Positions 1 to 9,177 of a stretch of 51,809 nucleotides of DNA are shown here, piece after piece. The notes under the pieces were generated by a model. That model did no database searches, was not told where the DNA came from, and was given only the letters and a program-made list of their open reading frames with translations. Within the stretch, counting starts at the first letter, position 1. Every line of letters begins with the position of its first letter. Made by a program: the position numbers and the translations under genes. This DNA comes from Desulfatibacillum sp. Lineage in GTDB: Bacteria > Desulfobacterota > Desulfobacteria > Desulfobacterales > SpSt-501. The DNA is taken from assembly GCA_020725555.1 (NCBI GenBank), contig DYEU01000030.1:1-51809 (forward strand), read 5' to 3'.

Positions 1-336
1 CGCATCGATCAGTTGCCCCACCATCTTCGCCGTCCACAGCGCAAAGGGAAACTTCAGCTGCAGCGGGTTCTTCTCGGTCACGGTGCGGTACACCCATCGA
101 ATGGCAGAACCATCCAGCTTGGGTTTTCGCCCCCCGCGTTTGCGGGCCTCCAGGGCTCCATATCCCCCGCTGCGGAAACGGGCCAACCAGCTGTATACCG
201 TGGCACGGCTGACCCCCAAGGCCGCCGCCACCACTTCCGGGCTGTTGCCTTCCTGAACACTGGCCACCCCGCGTTTGCGCAGCTTGGTGAGCATCCCATG
301 GCTGAGTTTTCTGGCGTCCATCGCTTTCGTTTTCAT
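1..336 (-). CDS. IS630-family transposase, N-terminal part (cut by window edge)
   Basis: An open frame of 112 codons begins at ATG 336 and runs off the left edge without a stop. The translation starts MKTKAMDARKLSHGMLTKLR and carries a helix-turn-helix of the type found at the start of IS630-family transposases: about residues 30-55 read SPEVVAAALGVSRATVYSWL, followed by the Arg/Gly-rich linker GGYGALEARKRGGRKP. The family uses this region to bind terminal repeats; the DDE catalytic domain would be outside the window. The flanking 337-418 should hold the element end, but I could not define an inverted repeat or TA duplication. The gene marks the left limit of the EPS locus. Family assignment is from motif recognition only. 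Confidence 0.7.
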   Translation of the reverse strand, partial: MKTKAMDARKLSHGMLTKLRKRGVASVQEGNSPEVVAAALGVSRATVYSWLARFRSGGYGALEARKRGGRKPKLDGSAIRWVYRTVTEKNPLQLKFPFALWTAKMVGQLIDA

Positions 337-418
337 GAACGCCTTAGTAGAAAATCAGCATAGAGAGGTAAAGATAATTTTGCAACAGTTAATAAAGCGG
401 CTTTTTCTGAATCTACGA

Positions 419-1789
419 TTATCGATGCCCCTGGGATCCCCCTGCCAGCTGCGTTGCGCCGACAGTCGCTACAGGCCGCTTTTGCAACGGTTTAGGAAGG
501 CTGTGAGATGAACCTGTCACCGGCAGCGAGGCAATCATGGCAAGAAGAGAGTACCAGTAGATTACCATTTGGTCGAAGTACGACACTCCAAAAAAGCTCA
601 CTACATGCGTGAACAAGGAGACTCCCAACCCCCAAAGCCAAAAAGCCTCACTCGGTTGAGCGCATTCCTTGACCTTTTCCCTCAACACAAGGCCTGCGCG
701 GCGGAAAGCGTAGGCCACTAGTACTATGAAGACCAACAGGGTGACAATTCCACCGTCCACCCCCTGGGCGATGAAATGATTGGTAATGTCCGCCTTATGG
801 TAAAGGCGGAGAGTATAAGGCATCCAGTGGGCCGTTTCGCTCGTCCCTGCAAGCCACCACTCGTCCCAGCGGCTGAGGAACTGATTGATCAACTCGGAGC
901 GGTGCCAGCCGGTGCCCCCAACGATTTCGCTCGCACGTCCAATGAGATACCACACGGAAGACTTCATGACGAGGTGCAACCCCATCACCGCCGCGAGGAT
1001 TCCCCATCTCACTGCGCGCATGTTCGCACGGATCTTCCAGCAGGCTAGCCCAATCCACGCCGCAGCAAAGGACAAAACCGGACCACCCGAGGCAGAGGCG
1101 TAAACTACAAACGTCGCCGCTGCTGTCGCCAAAGCGGTTTTCACCCTTTCCTTCCCCGATAGCCAAAGTCCAGCAAAAAGCGGGATCGTAACGGCACCAA
1201 AGGTTCCAGCCAGGATGGCATGTCGAAACGGCCCCTGACATCGCAGATGTCCATCTCTCAACACCGTGTATTCAGGTACCCCGCCGAAAAAGGAATAGAG
1301 GTTTCTCCCTGTTGCCTTCTCCAAAAGCATCATGGCCGCCAAGGGCAAAACAAGCAGGGCCATCGTCTTAAAAACCCTTCGGATATCCTCTTCATTTCGC
1401 ACGGTGAAACGGAACATGAAGTAAATCCCTAAGGCATTGTATGCAAACCCCAATCGATTGATGAAGGCCTCGGAGGTTCCTTCCCGAAGCGTAAAGAAAA
1501 ATACGTTTGCCACTGCATAAAAAATAAGCGCCTTGTCGATCTCGTTAATTCGGAGCCCCCGAAACTCTCCCCGGAGAATGACCCGCACCATGCCGAATAC
1601 TACCATGATGCGCATGATACTGAAATGCAAACCGGCAACGTACCAGATCTGCCCTAATGTCACGGTGACGCCGATGACCAGAAACGGAACAAAAGCATAC
1701 TTTCGGGACAAGATGACGGTCGCAAGGCCAAAGATGAGCGTTATCGATAGCCCTAAGGAATTGATGGTTGTCGCGTCTGCGGATTGCAT
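419..1789 (-). CDS. O-antigen polymerase/ligase-like membrane protein
   Basis: A 456-residue polytopic membrane protein with at least ten hydrophobic segments spread over its length and a larger polar loop near residues 280-325 (around SEIVGGTGWHRSELINQFLSR), the arrangement of Wzy/WaaL-type enzymes (Wzy_C-like). Members join or polymerise undecaprenol-linked repeat units on the periplasmic face of the inner membrane. The first segments, beginning near TTINSLGLSITLIFG, are typical of the EPS-cluster subgroup. ATG 1789 is preceded by a GGAG about 12 bases upstream, slightly far. It is the last gene of the EPS block before the IS630 fragment and is separated from the next gene by 342 bp. Whether it polymerises EPS or ligates a glycan to another acceptor cannot be told from sequence. 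Confidence 0.7.
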   Translation of the reverse strand: MQSADATTINSLGLSITLIFGLATVILSRKYAFVPFLVIGVTVTLGQIWYVAGLHFSIMRIMVVFGMVRVILRGEFRGLRINEIDKALIFYAVANVFFFTLREGTSEAFINRLGFAYNALGIYFMFRFTVRNEEDIRRVFKTMALLVLPLAAMMLLEKATGRNLYSFFGGVPEYTVLRDGHLRCQGPFRHAILAGTFGAVTIPLFAGLWLSGKERVKTALATAAATFVVYASASGGPVLSFAAAWIGLACWKIRANMRAVRWGILAAVMGLHLVMKSSVWYLIGRASEIVGGTGWHRSELINQFLSRWDEWWLAGTSETAHWMPYTLRLYHKADITNHFIAQGVDGGIVTLLVFIVLVAYAFRRAGLVLREKVKECAQPSEAFWLWGLGVSLFTHVVSFFGVSYFDQMVIYWYSLLAMIASLPVTGSSHSLPKPLQKRPVATVGATQLAGGSQGHR

Positions 1790-2131
1790 GTCGCTTCATT
1801 GCTCCTTCCCGCGATCCATCACGTTTGCTTTCTTACGTCTCCGTGACATCGGGTTGACATTTTGCGATAAAGTGCTACCCCACGGGTGCAGAGGACTCTG
1901 CCTTTAAAAGTGGCGCTCCCTGTTCGTAGTGCCACTATGATCTCTCCGGATCGTAGGTCTTCAACAGCGCCGATCGGTGCCACTTATTCCTTGGGTAGTG
2001 GATATCCTTGCCGCATGATGTCCGTATCCGTCCCTGCCTTCTTCTCACAACAACCCTTGGTTTACCCGTGGTTTCTTCAGTATACATATTTCTTCAAAAT
2101 ATGGGTCTTTGCGTGCAGTCTTTTGACCTCC
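1790..2131. other. Intergenic stretch, no supported gene
   Basis: These 342 bp separate the polymerase/ligase gene from the upstream glycosyltransferase. No frame on either strand gives a convincing protein. On the minus strand a reading with one internal stop (containing VAPIGAVEDLRSGEIIVALR) looks faintly protein-like, so this may be a decayed gene, but I cannot name a family. No sigma-54 type promoter and no clear terminator hairpin was seen. Confidence 0.35.
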
Positions 2132-3151
2132 TCAGTGGACGCCGGGACTGTTTTTAGGTTCGGCTAGATGTAGTGATCTCTCGGCCTCGTATTCGGGCAC
2201 AAGTGTGAACTTGAGGCAAGCAAGAGCGTTTCTCAGCTTCATGTAAGCTACCTTCCGTTTTCCGCGTAGAAGAAGCCATATGGCATACGTAAGTACCCGG
2301 AGGTGTCGAATGAAAATTACTCCTCTTAAAAGAGTGTGCCATGCCGGTCCATGGTGCTTTTGCCAATACTGTAGCTTGGCCTTCGTTTGAGCAACACCGG
2401 ATTCAACCGATATCGTTTCGGCGCTTTTTCCCCCATGATGTACGGCTTCCGTTTCTGGGTTGAAGCTGATCCTCCATCCTTCATCCAGAAACCTTTTGCA
2501 CCAGTCCACGTCTTCCGAATACATAAAAAATCTCTCGTCCAGAAGGCCCACCTTGTTTAGCGCGGAGCGCCGGACCACCAAGAAGCAGCCCGAAAGAGCC
2601 TCGACATCCCTTTCGGATCTATGGTCGAACCAGCTCATGAGTTCGTTGCTGGACCATTTCCTACCTGGGAACAATCGATGCAGCCCAAGTGCAAAACACA
2701 TGTTGTTCCGAAGACTGGGCAGCTCTCTGCAGGAATGTTGCAGCGTACCATCGGTGTTCAAAATTCGGGGACCGCATATCCCCACATCGGGGTTGTTGTC
2801 CATAAAACGACAAAGATTTCCGATGCAGTCATCACGGAACTCAACGTCGGGATTGACCAGAAAGAGATAATCCCCCCGGGCCTGCTTGATCCCCTGGTTG
2901 TTCGCTCGGGCAAAGCCTTTGTTTTCTTGATTGACGATCAGGCGCACCTCGGGGAAATGCTTTGCAACTTCCGACGGTGTGCCATCCGACGAAGCGTTAT
3001 CCAAAACGATCCATTCGACCTCCCGCATCCTCGTGTGGCTGAACATACTCTTCAGGCATTTTATCAGATATGCCCTGCAGTTCCAGCTGACTACGATAAC
3101 GGATGCCTTGACGGGATCGCGTGGTAAAACCGGTACATTTTGCTTTATCAT
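2132..3151 (-). CDS. GT2 family glycosyltransferase (rhamnosyltransferase-like)
   Basis: This 339-residue protein has the GT-A fold signatures of family 2: nucleotide-binding start ASVIVVSWNCRAYLIKCLKS, DNASSDGT near residue 52, the ENKGFARANNQGI loop, and the acidic metal site NPDVE near residue 100. The later motifs FLVVRRSALNKVGLLDERFF and YSEDVDWCKR are typical of WbbL-like rhamnosyltransferases, which add a sugar to a lipid-linked oligosaccharide at the cytoplasmic membrane. The C-terminal about 60 residues are basic and hydrophobic, suggesting membrane association. The donor and acceptor cannot be deduced. It follows the next GT2 gene by one base, so the two are likely cotranscribed. 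Confidence 0.85.
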   Translation of the reverse strand: MIKQNVPVLPRDPVKASVIVVSWNCRAYLIKCLKSMFSHTRMREVEWIVLDNASSDGTPSEVAKHFPEVRLIVNQENKGFARANNQGIKQARGDYLFLVNPDVEFRDDCIGNLCRFMDNNPDVGICGPRILNTDGTLQHSCRELPSLRNNMCFALGLHRLFPGRKWSSNELMSWFDHRSERDVEALSGCFLVVRRSALNKVGLLDERFFMYSEDVDWCKRFLDEGWRISFNPETEAVHHGGKSAETISVESGVAQTKAKLQYWQKHHGPAWHTLLRGVIFIRHLRVLTYAIWLLLRGKRKVAYMKLRNALACLKFTLVPEYEAERSLHLAEPKNSPGVH

Positions 3152-3152
3152 C

Positions 3153-4046
3153 TCAATTTTCCCGAGGGCTTACCTTTAAGGCCTCCCTTAAGCGCTTGCG
3201 CTGTTCCTGACGCAGATACCGGATAAAGTCCATCGAAACGTGTGGCTTTTCATCGTGGCACACCGCCCAGACATAGCCGCAGAGCCTGGCAATCCCCTGT
3301 AAAAAATAAGGCCGGCGCCCCATCCAACGGAGGCTTTTTAGAATCTCGAAAAGGGGGTCACTTCCCAAGCAGTAAAACATCGCCGCCTCGCGGAAACGCC
3401 CACGCAGCGCCGAACCCGTCTTTGAGCCCACCTTGTGATGGAATGCCGGTAAACCTTGAACGGATAGCGTCTTCCATCCCTTCATCCGCGCCGAAACTAC
3501 GGCTACGGTGTCTTCCCCCCCCCGGCGCAACCCCAAGTAGCCGCCAACCTGCTCGTAACACTCCCGCCGGAAAAATTGTACGGCCCCCGGTACGTAGCGT
3601 TCCTCGCTCAGGTAACGCCGTACGAATCGCCCGTTGATCGGCTCATATAGAACTCCGCCCGCAATCCCCAGTCCGGGGGTTTTGCTGAACTCGTGAAGCA
3701 AGATCTCAAAGTAATCAGCCGGGAAGGTGATGTCTGCGTCGAGATTGCCGATAAAGTCGTAAGACAGGCGATTGAACATGGCTTGGGCTAGTCGCAGAGA
3801 CTCGACCTTCCGCCTGAAATCAGCCTTCGAACTCGGATCGTTTCTGCGGAGATAGACCACGAAGCCTGCGTTCTTTTCGTATCCGCGAATGATCTCATCA
3901 GTTCCATCCGTCGAGCCGTCGCTGACGATGACCCATAGCCGTGGTTTCACTGTCTGCGACAACACCGCCTTGATGGTCCCCTCGATGTAGGCTGCCTCGT
4001 TGCGGGCGGCTGTCATCAAGACATAGTTTTCACCTGTCGATGTCAT
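3153..4046 (-). CDS. GT2 family glycosyltransferase
   Basis: A 297-residue GT2 enzyme. It opens with YVLMTAARNEAAYIEGTIKA, has VSDGSTDGTDEI near residue 45 and the metal-binding NLDADITFP near residue 105, with VGGYLGLRRGGEDT further on as the acceptor-side motif. Such enzymes transfer a sugar from a nucleotide donor to a growing chain on the cytoplasmic side. I chose ATG 4046 because it follows the stop of the FrhB-like gene (TGA 4049-4051) by two bases and has GGG five bases upstream; a longer frame from ATG 4190 would overlap that gene by 142 bp and encodes an Arg/Pro-rich stretch unlike the family. Specific sugar unknown. Confidence 0.82.
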   Translation of the reverse strand: MTSTGENYVLMTAARNEAAYIEGTIKAVLSQTVKPRLWVIVSDGSTDGTDEIIRGYEKNAGFVVYLRRNDPSSKADFRRKVESLRLAQAMFNRLSYDFIGNLDADITFPADYFEILLHEFSKTPGLGIAGGVLYEPINGRFVRRYLSEERYVPGAVQFFRRECYEQVGGYLGLRRGGEDTVAVVSARMKGWKTLSVQGLPAFHHKVGSKTGSALRGRFREAAMFYCLGSDPLFEILKSLRWMGRRPYFLQGIARLCGYVWAVCHDEKPHVSMDFIRYLRQEQRKRLREALKVSPREN

Positions 4047-4048
4047 CT

Positions 4049-5284
4049 TCACCCGGCACATCGATTGAGGTAACGGCGAACCACGGTCCTGCGCGCAGTA
4101 CCAAACACAATCCTCATTTTGCGGCGGAAAGGGATGTCGCGCCAAAGAACCGCCGAATCGAGACCCCGGTAGTCGGGCCGCGGCCAACATAAAAACCGCA
4201 AGGCGAGAAGGCGGCCATGGAGTTCCATCCTGCGCTTCTGCAGCCCCTGTCCGGATAAAACCCGCTCGGGTGATGACGCCTCCACGACAAGGTAACCGGC
4301 CTTCACGGCCCTCTCTAAGATTTCTTTCCCCCGGGGTGTGCGGACGAGCAGGACAGAGAGCCCGGGGTTTCCGTCTTCATTGTAGCGATGCCACGCATCG
4401 CCACAGGCGATATCGGCGAACTCCCCTGTACCGTCAGGGCAGAGATTGCACCTCAGGGGCCTTCGGTAGGCCGCAAGGCTCCCCCAGGACTCCCGGTAGG
4501 TCAACGATCGGTAAGCTCGGCCCCCGTCGTAATGGATCTGGAAATCCCCAGGCCAGCCGTTTCCTCTGTAGCGGATGGACGTCACGGATTCAGGCGCAAT
4601 CCCCTGGGAAGCCACGAGTTCCCGGGTTGCCCCACCGGGGGGTGGGCCTGCGCAAAAGAACGAAAGCATAAGCCCAAGGCGCTCGTGAAGATCAGTCCAC
4701 GAAGCGCGTAGGGTATGGACCGCTGCGACGTCGCAGGGCTTCCCCACAAACACGCAAGAAAGACTGCTTTGCGCAATGCGTCTAAGGGCTTCGCATGGCG
4801 AAGACGGCGCGTATCGTGACCCCGCATGCTCGAGCAACTCATGGCGATTCGAGCTCCTGACGGTCCGGTTTTGCCAGGGTTTTTCCGGATCCATGCCCGT
4901 GTGCAGGACGAAAGCCCTTTTCTCGTGCTCGAGGAAATAGAGAGACAAAGCGGAAATGGCACCACCGGAGGAACCGCGGTACCGGATCTCAGGGTCCACC
5001 GCGTATCCCTCATAGATCTCGAGCCAAGGCCCAAGCAGCGGGTGGTATTTCGCTGTATCCGCCTCGCGCAGCTTGCCGAAGTCAAGGACAGCCCCCGGAC
5101 AGAAGGCGAGACACTCGCGGCAATCGCCGCAGCCCTCTTCAAAAACGGGGTGAATGCCCTTCCTCTCGTCGTTGACGAGCGCGACCCCCCTTTTTTCGCA
5201 ATAGGCGGCGCAGGCGCCGCAGCCGATGCAGAGCTGGGCTTCGACCACGTCCCTCAGACTGCGCAGCTTTCTGCTCAGCATCAT
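4049..5284 (-). CDS. FrhB-like iron-sulfur protein of polysaccharide clusters
   Basis: 411 residues. The N-terminus holds two ferredoxin-like 4Fe-4S motifs, CIGCGACAAYC near residue 19 and CGDCRECLAFCP near residue 52. It is followed by the F420 hydrogenase/dehydrogenase beta-subunit domains, with RGSSGGAISAL, VFVGKPCDVAA, RCNLCPDGTGEFADIACGD and a conserved Cys in SFFCAG. The family includes F420- and flavin-dependent redox enzymes. Versions inside EPS clusters are common beside pyruvyl transferases, but their reaction is not established. It overlaps the upstream pyruvyl-transferase gene by 4 bp, and ATG 5284 is directly followed by a second ATG. A reductive step on a sugar or carrier lipid is only a guess. 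Confidence 0.75.
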   Translation of the reverse strand: MMLSRKLRSLRDVVEAQLCIGCGACAAYCEKRGVALVNDERKGIHPVFEEGCGDCRECLAFCPGAVLDFGKLREADTAKYHPLLGPWLEIYEGYAVDPEIRYRGSSGGAISALSLYFLEHEKRAFVLHTGMDPEKPWQNRTVRSSNRHELLEHAGSRYAPSSPCEALRRIAQSSLSCVFVGKPCDVAAVHTLRASWTDLHERLGLMLSFFCAGPPPGGATRELVASQGIAPESVTSIRYRGNGWPGDFQIHYDGGRAYRSLTYRESWGSLAAYRRPLRCNLCPDGTGEFADIACGDAWHRYNEDGNPGLSVLLVRTPRGKEILERAVKAGYLVVEASSPERVLSGQGLQKRRMELHGRLLALRFLCWPRPDYRGLDSAVLWRDIPFRRKMRIVFGTARRTVVRRYLNRCAG

Positions 5285-6579
5285 GATCCGCTACCCCTCA
5301 GCAACTTCCCGAACTCCTCGGAAAGAAGCACCCGCAGCCGCTCAGATTCGGCGGCTACGCGGGGCCGCAGCGCATCGGCCTGCCGGTAAAGCGAGAGCAG
5401 CTTTTCAAGCGCACCGTCCAAGGTCTCACGGCGGGCGTCAATGACCATGTGGCTTGCCCCGACCGAGTCGAAGACGCCCCGGAACTTGTCGCTGTAAGCG
5501 ACGCCCACGGCGGGGATGCCCTGGGAGAGGGCCGCGATGCAGGCGTGCATGCGCGAGCCGATGAAAAAAGAGCAGTGCCCGATCACATCTTTGAGAACCT
5601 GAGGGCCGTGCCTGCCTGTGAGACGGTGGACGCGACCCGGAAAGCCCTCAAGTGACTCGAACACCCTCCGGCAGGCGTAAGGGTCGCTTTCCACATCGTC
5701 ATCGGCCGCAAAGGTGTGGGGAATCAACAGAATGGCACATTCTGTCTCCTCCAACAGGCTCCTTGCGGCACGGAACACAAACTCGCGATAGTCCAAAGAA
5801 AGCCTGAACATGTTCTCGCGGCTGTAGCCCCCGCTATAGAGCAGGCCGCTCACGTTGAAGCCGACCAGAAGCCGCCCGCCAGAAAGATTGAGCCGCGGCT
5901 CGATGGCCGCCGGATCGCATGCCTCGGCCTCAAGCGCGAAGGCCACGTCGGGACAGAAACGGATCTCCCGGCCTTCAGCCCGTGTCCCGAGAAGCCCCCG
6001 CACGGCTTGCGGGCCCTCCGGGTCGCGGCACAACACCGGCTTTGCCCGCCCGATGACGGCACGGGCAATCGCGCGGGCAAGGCGGGAACGATAGGGCCCG
6101 TAGGTCTGGGGCAAAAGGCAAAAAGGCTTGCCGAGGAACAGAACGGTTAGGCTTGCTATAGCTCCCTCCACTACCCGCCTCAGGCCGTAGAGGTCACTGA
6201 AGCTGTCGCCTCCCCAGATATTTCCGACGAGGTCCTGCTGCGATAGCAAGGCAAGCTTCGGGTTCCAGCGCAGCATGGCCCGCCGCAGGAGTCCGCAAGG
6301 CGCCAGGCGGTAAAAGAGCGCCATGAGAAACATCCCCGCCAGGTGATTGCGGAAGCCCGTCCGGGGCGAAAGCCGATAGTTGATAACCTGGATTGCGACG
6401 TCGCGGCCGCCCACCCGTGCCGACTGGGGCTTATCCGAGCGCTCGGCGACGAAAGCGGAGATCTCGGCATCGGGTGCAGCATTCCGGATTAGCCGAACGA
6501 GAGATGTGCCCAAAGCCGTGACCCCCATGTTTCCGGTGGCCAGCGAAGCCCCCAGAATGCATACCTTGCGTGCTGTCAT
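5281..6579 (-). CDS. Polysaccharide pyruvyl transferase family protein
   Basis: 432 residues with the CsaB/WcaK/AmsJ-type layout: N-terminal KVCILGASLATGNMGVTALG, central LPQTYGPYRSRLARAIA, and the C-terminal SFFIGSRMHACIAALSQGIPAVGVAYSDKFRGVF. The last resembles the GT-B-like active-site region, with conserved Arg and His in SRMHA. The family moves a pyruvyl group from phosphoenolpyruvate to a sugar as a ketal, adding negative charge to EPS. It sits between a polysaccharide deacetylase (4-bp overlap upstream) and the FrhB-like gene (4-bp overlap downstream), so the three are almost certainly translated together. Acceptor sugar unknown. Confidence 0.85.
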   Translation of the reverse strand: MTARKVCILGASLATGNMGVTALGTSLVRLIRNAAPDAEISAFVAERSDKPQSARVGGRDVAIQVINYRLSPRTGFRNHLAGMFLMALFYRLAPCGLLRRAMLRWNPKLALLSQQDLVGNIWGGDSFSDLYGLRRVVEGAIASLTVLFLGKPFCLLPQTYGPYRSRLARAIARAVIGRAKPVLCRDPEGPQAVRGLLGTRAEGREIRFCPDVAFALEAEACDPAAIEPRLNLSGGRLLVGFNVSGLLYSGGYSRENMFRLSLDYREFVFRAARSLLEETECAILLIPHTFAADDDVESDPYACRRVFESLEGFPGRVHRLTGRHGPQVLKDVIGHCSFFIGSRMHACIAALSQGIPAVGVAYSDKFRGVFDSVGASHMVIDARRETLDGALEKLLSLYRQADALRPRVAAESERLRVLLSEEFGKLLRGSGS

Positions 6580-7523
6580 GTTCCGGTTTTCGATAAACCG
6601 ACCAGCCGCTTCTTGAGCCTCTGAGGCCAGGCGAGCCAGTCATATGCGCCTTCGAGCTTGGCGCGGAATAGCTTTATGTCGTCTCCTGAGTTCACAGGAA
6701 GGCGCTTCAATGTGTAAAGGTTGTCTCCGGGCTTCGCCCTGCCGATCATCGTGGTGACCACCGCCTTATAACCGGCGGAGCGGAACAGCTTTTCGCAGGA
6801 CCGAATAAAGGCCCGATCGTGTCCTGGAAAGGCATAAGCCCAGCCATAATGCCTTACGTGCCTTGCCAGTGCCTGCTCAATCCTCTCTTTAGAAGCCCTT
6901 ACCTCATGCTCCACATCAGCCCATTTCATCCCATAGAGCTGTTTGTGGTGAACCGTGTGCGCTCCAACCTCCACACCTTCGGCCGCCAGTTGCCGAGCCT
7001 CTCCCCAGGTGAGGCATTCTCGCCCGTTTAGCCTTTTTCTTGCATCGGAAATGAAACCTGCCGGAAGAAATACGGTGGCAGGAAGGTCGTACTTTTTGAG
7101 TATTGGCCACGCGGTGATGAAGAAGTCGCGGTAGCCGTCGTCAAAGGTGATCACGACTGCGCGCGGCGAAGGGGCAGCAGCAGAAATGCGGCCCGCATAA
7201 ACCCGATCGGCATCAGGAGCCTCTGAACCCTCAGCCTCGCTTTGAGATGCATGATTTTGTGATGAAAGAAGCTCTCGATCGCTTAGCAAGGATACCGCCT
7301 CGGAAAGAGAGATGATCTGGCAGCCGCTTTCAGCCAGGAACTTCATCTGCCTCTCGAAATCCTCCGGGCGGACGCTCATCTCATAATAGGGGTGGCGATT
7401 GCTTCCTCCATCATTCGAGACGCTGTGGTACATGAGGATGGGGATGGCGGACTTGCAAGCACCTCCAATTGCCTGCAGGGCCATACGCGTCACATATAGG
7501 GTTATAAACCTGTCAAGGCGCAT
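6576..7523 (-). CDS. Polysaccharide deacetylase (NodB fold)
   Basis: 315 residues. The NodB domain starts with PILMYHSVSNDG near residue 28, followed by the catalytic TFDDG (residues 126-130) and the metal-binding HTVHH (residues 189-193). These residues fit carbohydrate esterase family 4, which removes N- or O-acetyl groups from polysaccharides or peptidoglycan. No clear signal peptide is present; the first 25 residues are mildly hydrophobic and could act as a membrane anchor. An insert near residues 83-118, rich in Ser, Glu and Ala, between the fold start and the catalytic motif is not typical and may be a linker. It overlaps the pyruvyl transferase by 4 bp. Confidence 0.82.
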   Translation of the reverse strand: MRLDRFITLYVTRMALQAIGGACKSAIPILMYHSVSNDGGSNRHPYYEMSVRPEDFERQMKFLAESGCQIISLSEAVSLLSDRELLSSQNHASQSEAEGSEAPDADRVYAGRISAAAPSPRAVVITFDDGYRDFFITAWPILKKYDLPATVFLPAGFISDARKRLNGRECLTWGEARQLAAEGVEVGAHTVHHKQLYGMKWADVEHEVRASKERIEQALARHVRHYGWAYAFPGHDRAFIRSCEKLFRSAGYKAVVTTMIGRAKPGDNLYTLKRLPVNSGDDIKLFRAKLEGAYDWLAWPQRLKKRLVGLSKTGT

Positions 7524-7642
7524 AAGAAAAAAAGCATCAAAAAACAGGCATGCAATCTTCGCGCTTTCTCGTCTTAAAGATGTTGGCTCGTCTTATCCGG
7601 ATCAATGCAGGATTGGCAGCCCGGGTTTTGAAGCAAAGGGGA

Positions 7643-8326
7643 TCAGCTTTTTTTCGTGAGCATTCGAAGGCGGTCTTCGCTGAATTTTTCAAATACAAAA
7701 CGTTGACGAAAAAGAAACCATTTTTCTCTCCTGATGAGAAACGGGACGAAACCTTGTCCGACAGCCGTTTTCATTGATGGTTTATTTAACGGGTTGATAA
7801 ATGAAATAAACCTTTTTATCCCGTTCTCTTTTCGTTCCGTTTCCATGATTTTTTGTCGTGCCGCCTTATGAATCCCTTTTCCCCTGTATAAAGCAAGCGT
7901 CAAAGCGTGCTCTAAAATAGCTTCGCTTTCATTCAGCCTGGGGTATTCACCCTTAAAATAAGAAATTAATTTATCATTGTCCTTGCTATCGAATACCCAT
8001 TGAAAATGGCAGGGCACACTGTCTATAAAGCTGACGTAACACCTTCCAATTTCATGCCGAATCAATCTTTTTCTGTGTTCAAAATAGCCATTATCATCGC
8101 CCAATTTCTGCGCCATCCTTATAATAAAAAAAAGTTTTTCAGGAGGCAGATTTTCTGTTGTGCAAATATTACTATTTGAAGCGAAATTCTCTTCTGTATT
8201 GATTGTCTTCGACAAACCAAGACATAGCTCTTCGCTATAGATGCGAAATTTGATTAGAGAAAAAAGACCACCGGCATCGCCTGATTTTAGAATGCGAAGA
8301 AGAAATAAAAGCTTGTCGCGCTTCAT
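7643..8326 (-). CDS. Hypothetical protein, possibly GNAT-like
   Basis: I do not recognise this 227-residue protein with certainty. The segment around residues 90-165 (GRCYVSFIDSVPCHFQWVF, then NESEAILEHALTLALYRGKGIHKAARQKI) resembles the core of a GNAT acetyltransferase, where RGKGIHK would be the acetyl-CoA pyrophosphate loop. It starts at ATG 8326 inside the stop of the upstream FemAB-like gene (ATGA overlap), so the two probably work together. The gene is AT-rich and Lys/Asn-rich, unlike the GC-rich neighbours, which suggests recent transfer of the pair. A role in acylating a sugar or a glycan intermediate is inference. Confidence 0.5.
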   Translation of the reverse strand: MKRDKLLFLLRILKSGDAGGLFSLIKFRIYSEELCLGLSKTINTEENFASNSNICTTENLPPEKLFFIIRMAQKLGDDNGYFEHRKRLIRHEIGRCYVSFIDSVPCHFQWVFDSKDNDKLISYFKGEYPRLNESEAILEHALTLALYRGKGIHKAARQKIMETERKENGIKRFISFINPLNKPSMKTAVGQGFVPFLIRREKWFLFRQRFVFEKFSEDRLRMLTKKS

Positions 8327-9177
8327 TCGGTTATTCTGCTATAATGATATGGAAAGTCCGTTTTTCCTGCTATCTTATCATACCATTTCTTTTCGGTGAG
8401 CTTAATTGCCTTGAGAAGCACACAATTCATATGCAGGTATGAGGGAATCGACAAAATCTTTCCGCCACGAATCAGCTTCGACTCATCCAAACTTTGAATT
8501 CCTGAAAACGGGCCTATGTAAATAAACTTTATTTCTTCATAACGAGAGGCTTCCTCCCGGATTCTATGCCAAACGGCATCTGAACTTCCGAGCTTTAGCC
8601 CTTCGTTTGTCGAAAAGAACCCAGCAATAATAAGAATATCTTCCACCAGATAGGAAATGTTGATCGCAACCAGGATTCCGCCATGATAAACGCCGTGAAT
8701 TACAACTTTACCATGATTAAAAAGATGCTTCGCCCATTTATCGAATCCTTCCTTGCTCAGCCGTTCTCTCTTCCAAGGGTATTTCGTCCGTTCGTAGAAC
8801 GCGATATACACCCCGTGGGCTTGGCGACAAAAGAGAGAACGGTCATCGATCACTTCAACGGCCAGACGACTCAATGCCTTGCGAACAAACGATCTTTTTT
8901 TCCTTTTAAGGCACTCCAGCGAATAATGAGCAACCTCGTCGAAGACGATGACGTTCGTCCACGAATTTGCTCGTTTCGTGTCTGCAACACGGTGCTGCCA
9001 GCCGAAGGCGAGACCCGGATCATTCTTTCCGATATCGACTGTCTGAAAAGGGAACAGTGTCCGGTAGAAGAACGGCCTAACCCTCCGCCACCATACATCC
9101 CCCACCTTGTGCAAGGGCGTGCCGTTACCTTTTTCGTAGGCCGCGTATTCGTCGATCGTCATTTTCTGCCAGATCAT
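8323..9177 (-). CDS. FemAB/GNAT_6-like acyltransferase
   Basis: 284 residues with the double-GNAT look of FemAB-like proteins in polysaccharide clusters: FQTVDIGKNDPGLAFGWQH in the N-terminal half, a basic helix CLKRKKRSFVRKALSRLAVEVI, and then HGVYHGGILVAINISYLVEDILIIAGFFS and LKLGSSDAVWHRIREEASRYEEIKFI (two separate strands and helix). The pattern of a self-contained C-terminal acyl-CoA fold with GGILVAI fits family expectations. The protein is cytoplasmic, with no membrane segment. Base composition is AT-rich, like the gene overlapping its 3' end. The substrate (aminoacyl-tRNA, acyl-CoA or other) cannot be inferred. Confidence 0.6.
   Translation of the reverse strand: MIWQKMTIDEYAAYEKGNGTPLHKVGDVWWRRVRPFFYRTLFPFQTVDIGKNDPGLAFGWQHRVADTKRANSWTNVIVFDEVAHYSLECLKRKKRSFVRKALSRLAVEVIDDRSLFCRQAHGVYIAFYERTKYPWKRERLSKEGFDKWAKHLFNHGKVVIHGVYHGGILVAINISYLVEDILIIAGFFSTNEGLKLGSSDAVWHRIREEASRYEEIKFIYIGPFSGIQSLDESKLIRGGKILSIPSYLHMNCVLLKAIKLTEKKWYDKIAGKTDFPYHYSRITE

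Noticed and set aside
1854-1882. TTGACA on the plus strand as a promoter
   Set aside because: No -10 box at 16-18 bp and no plus-strand gene follows.
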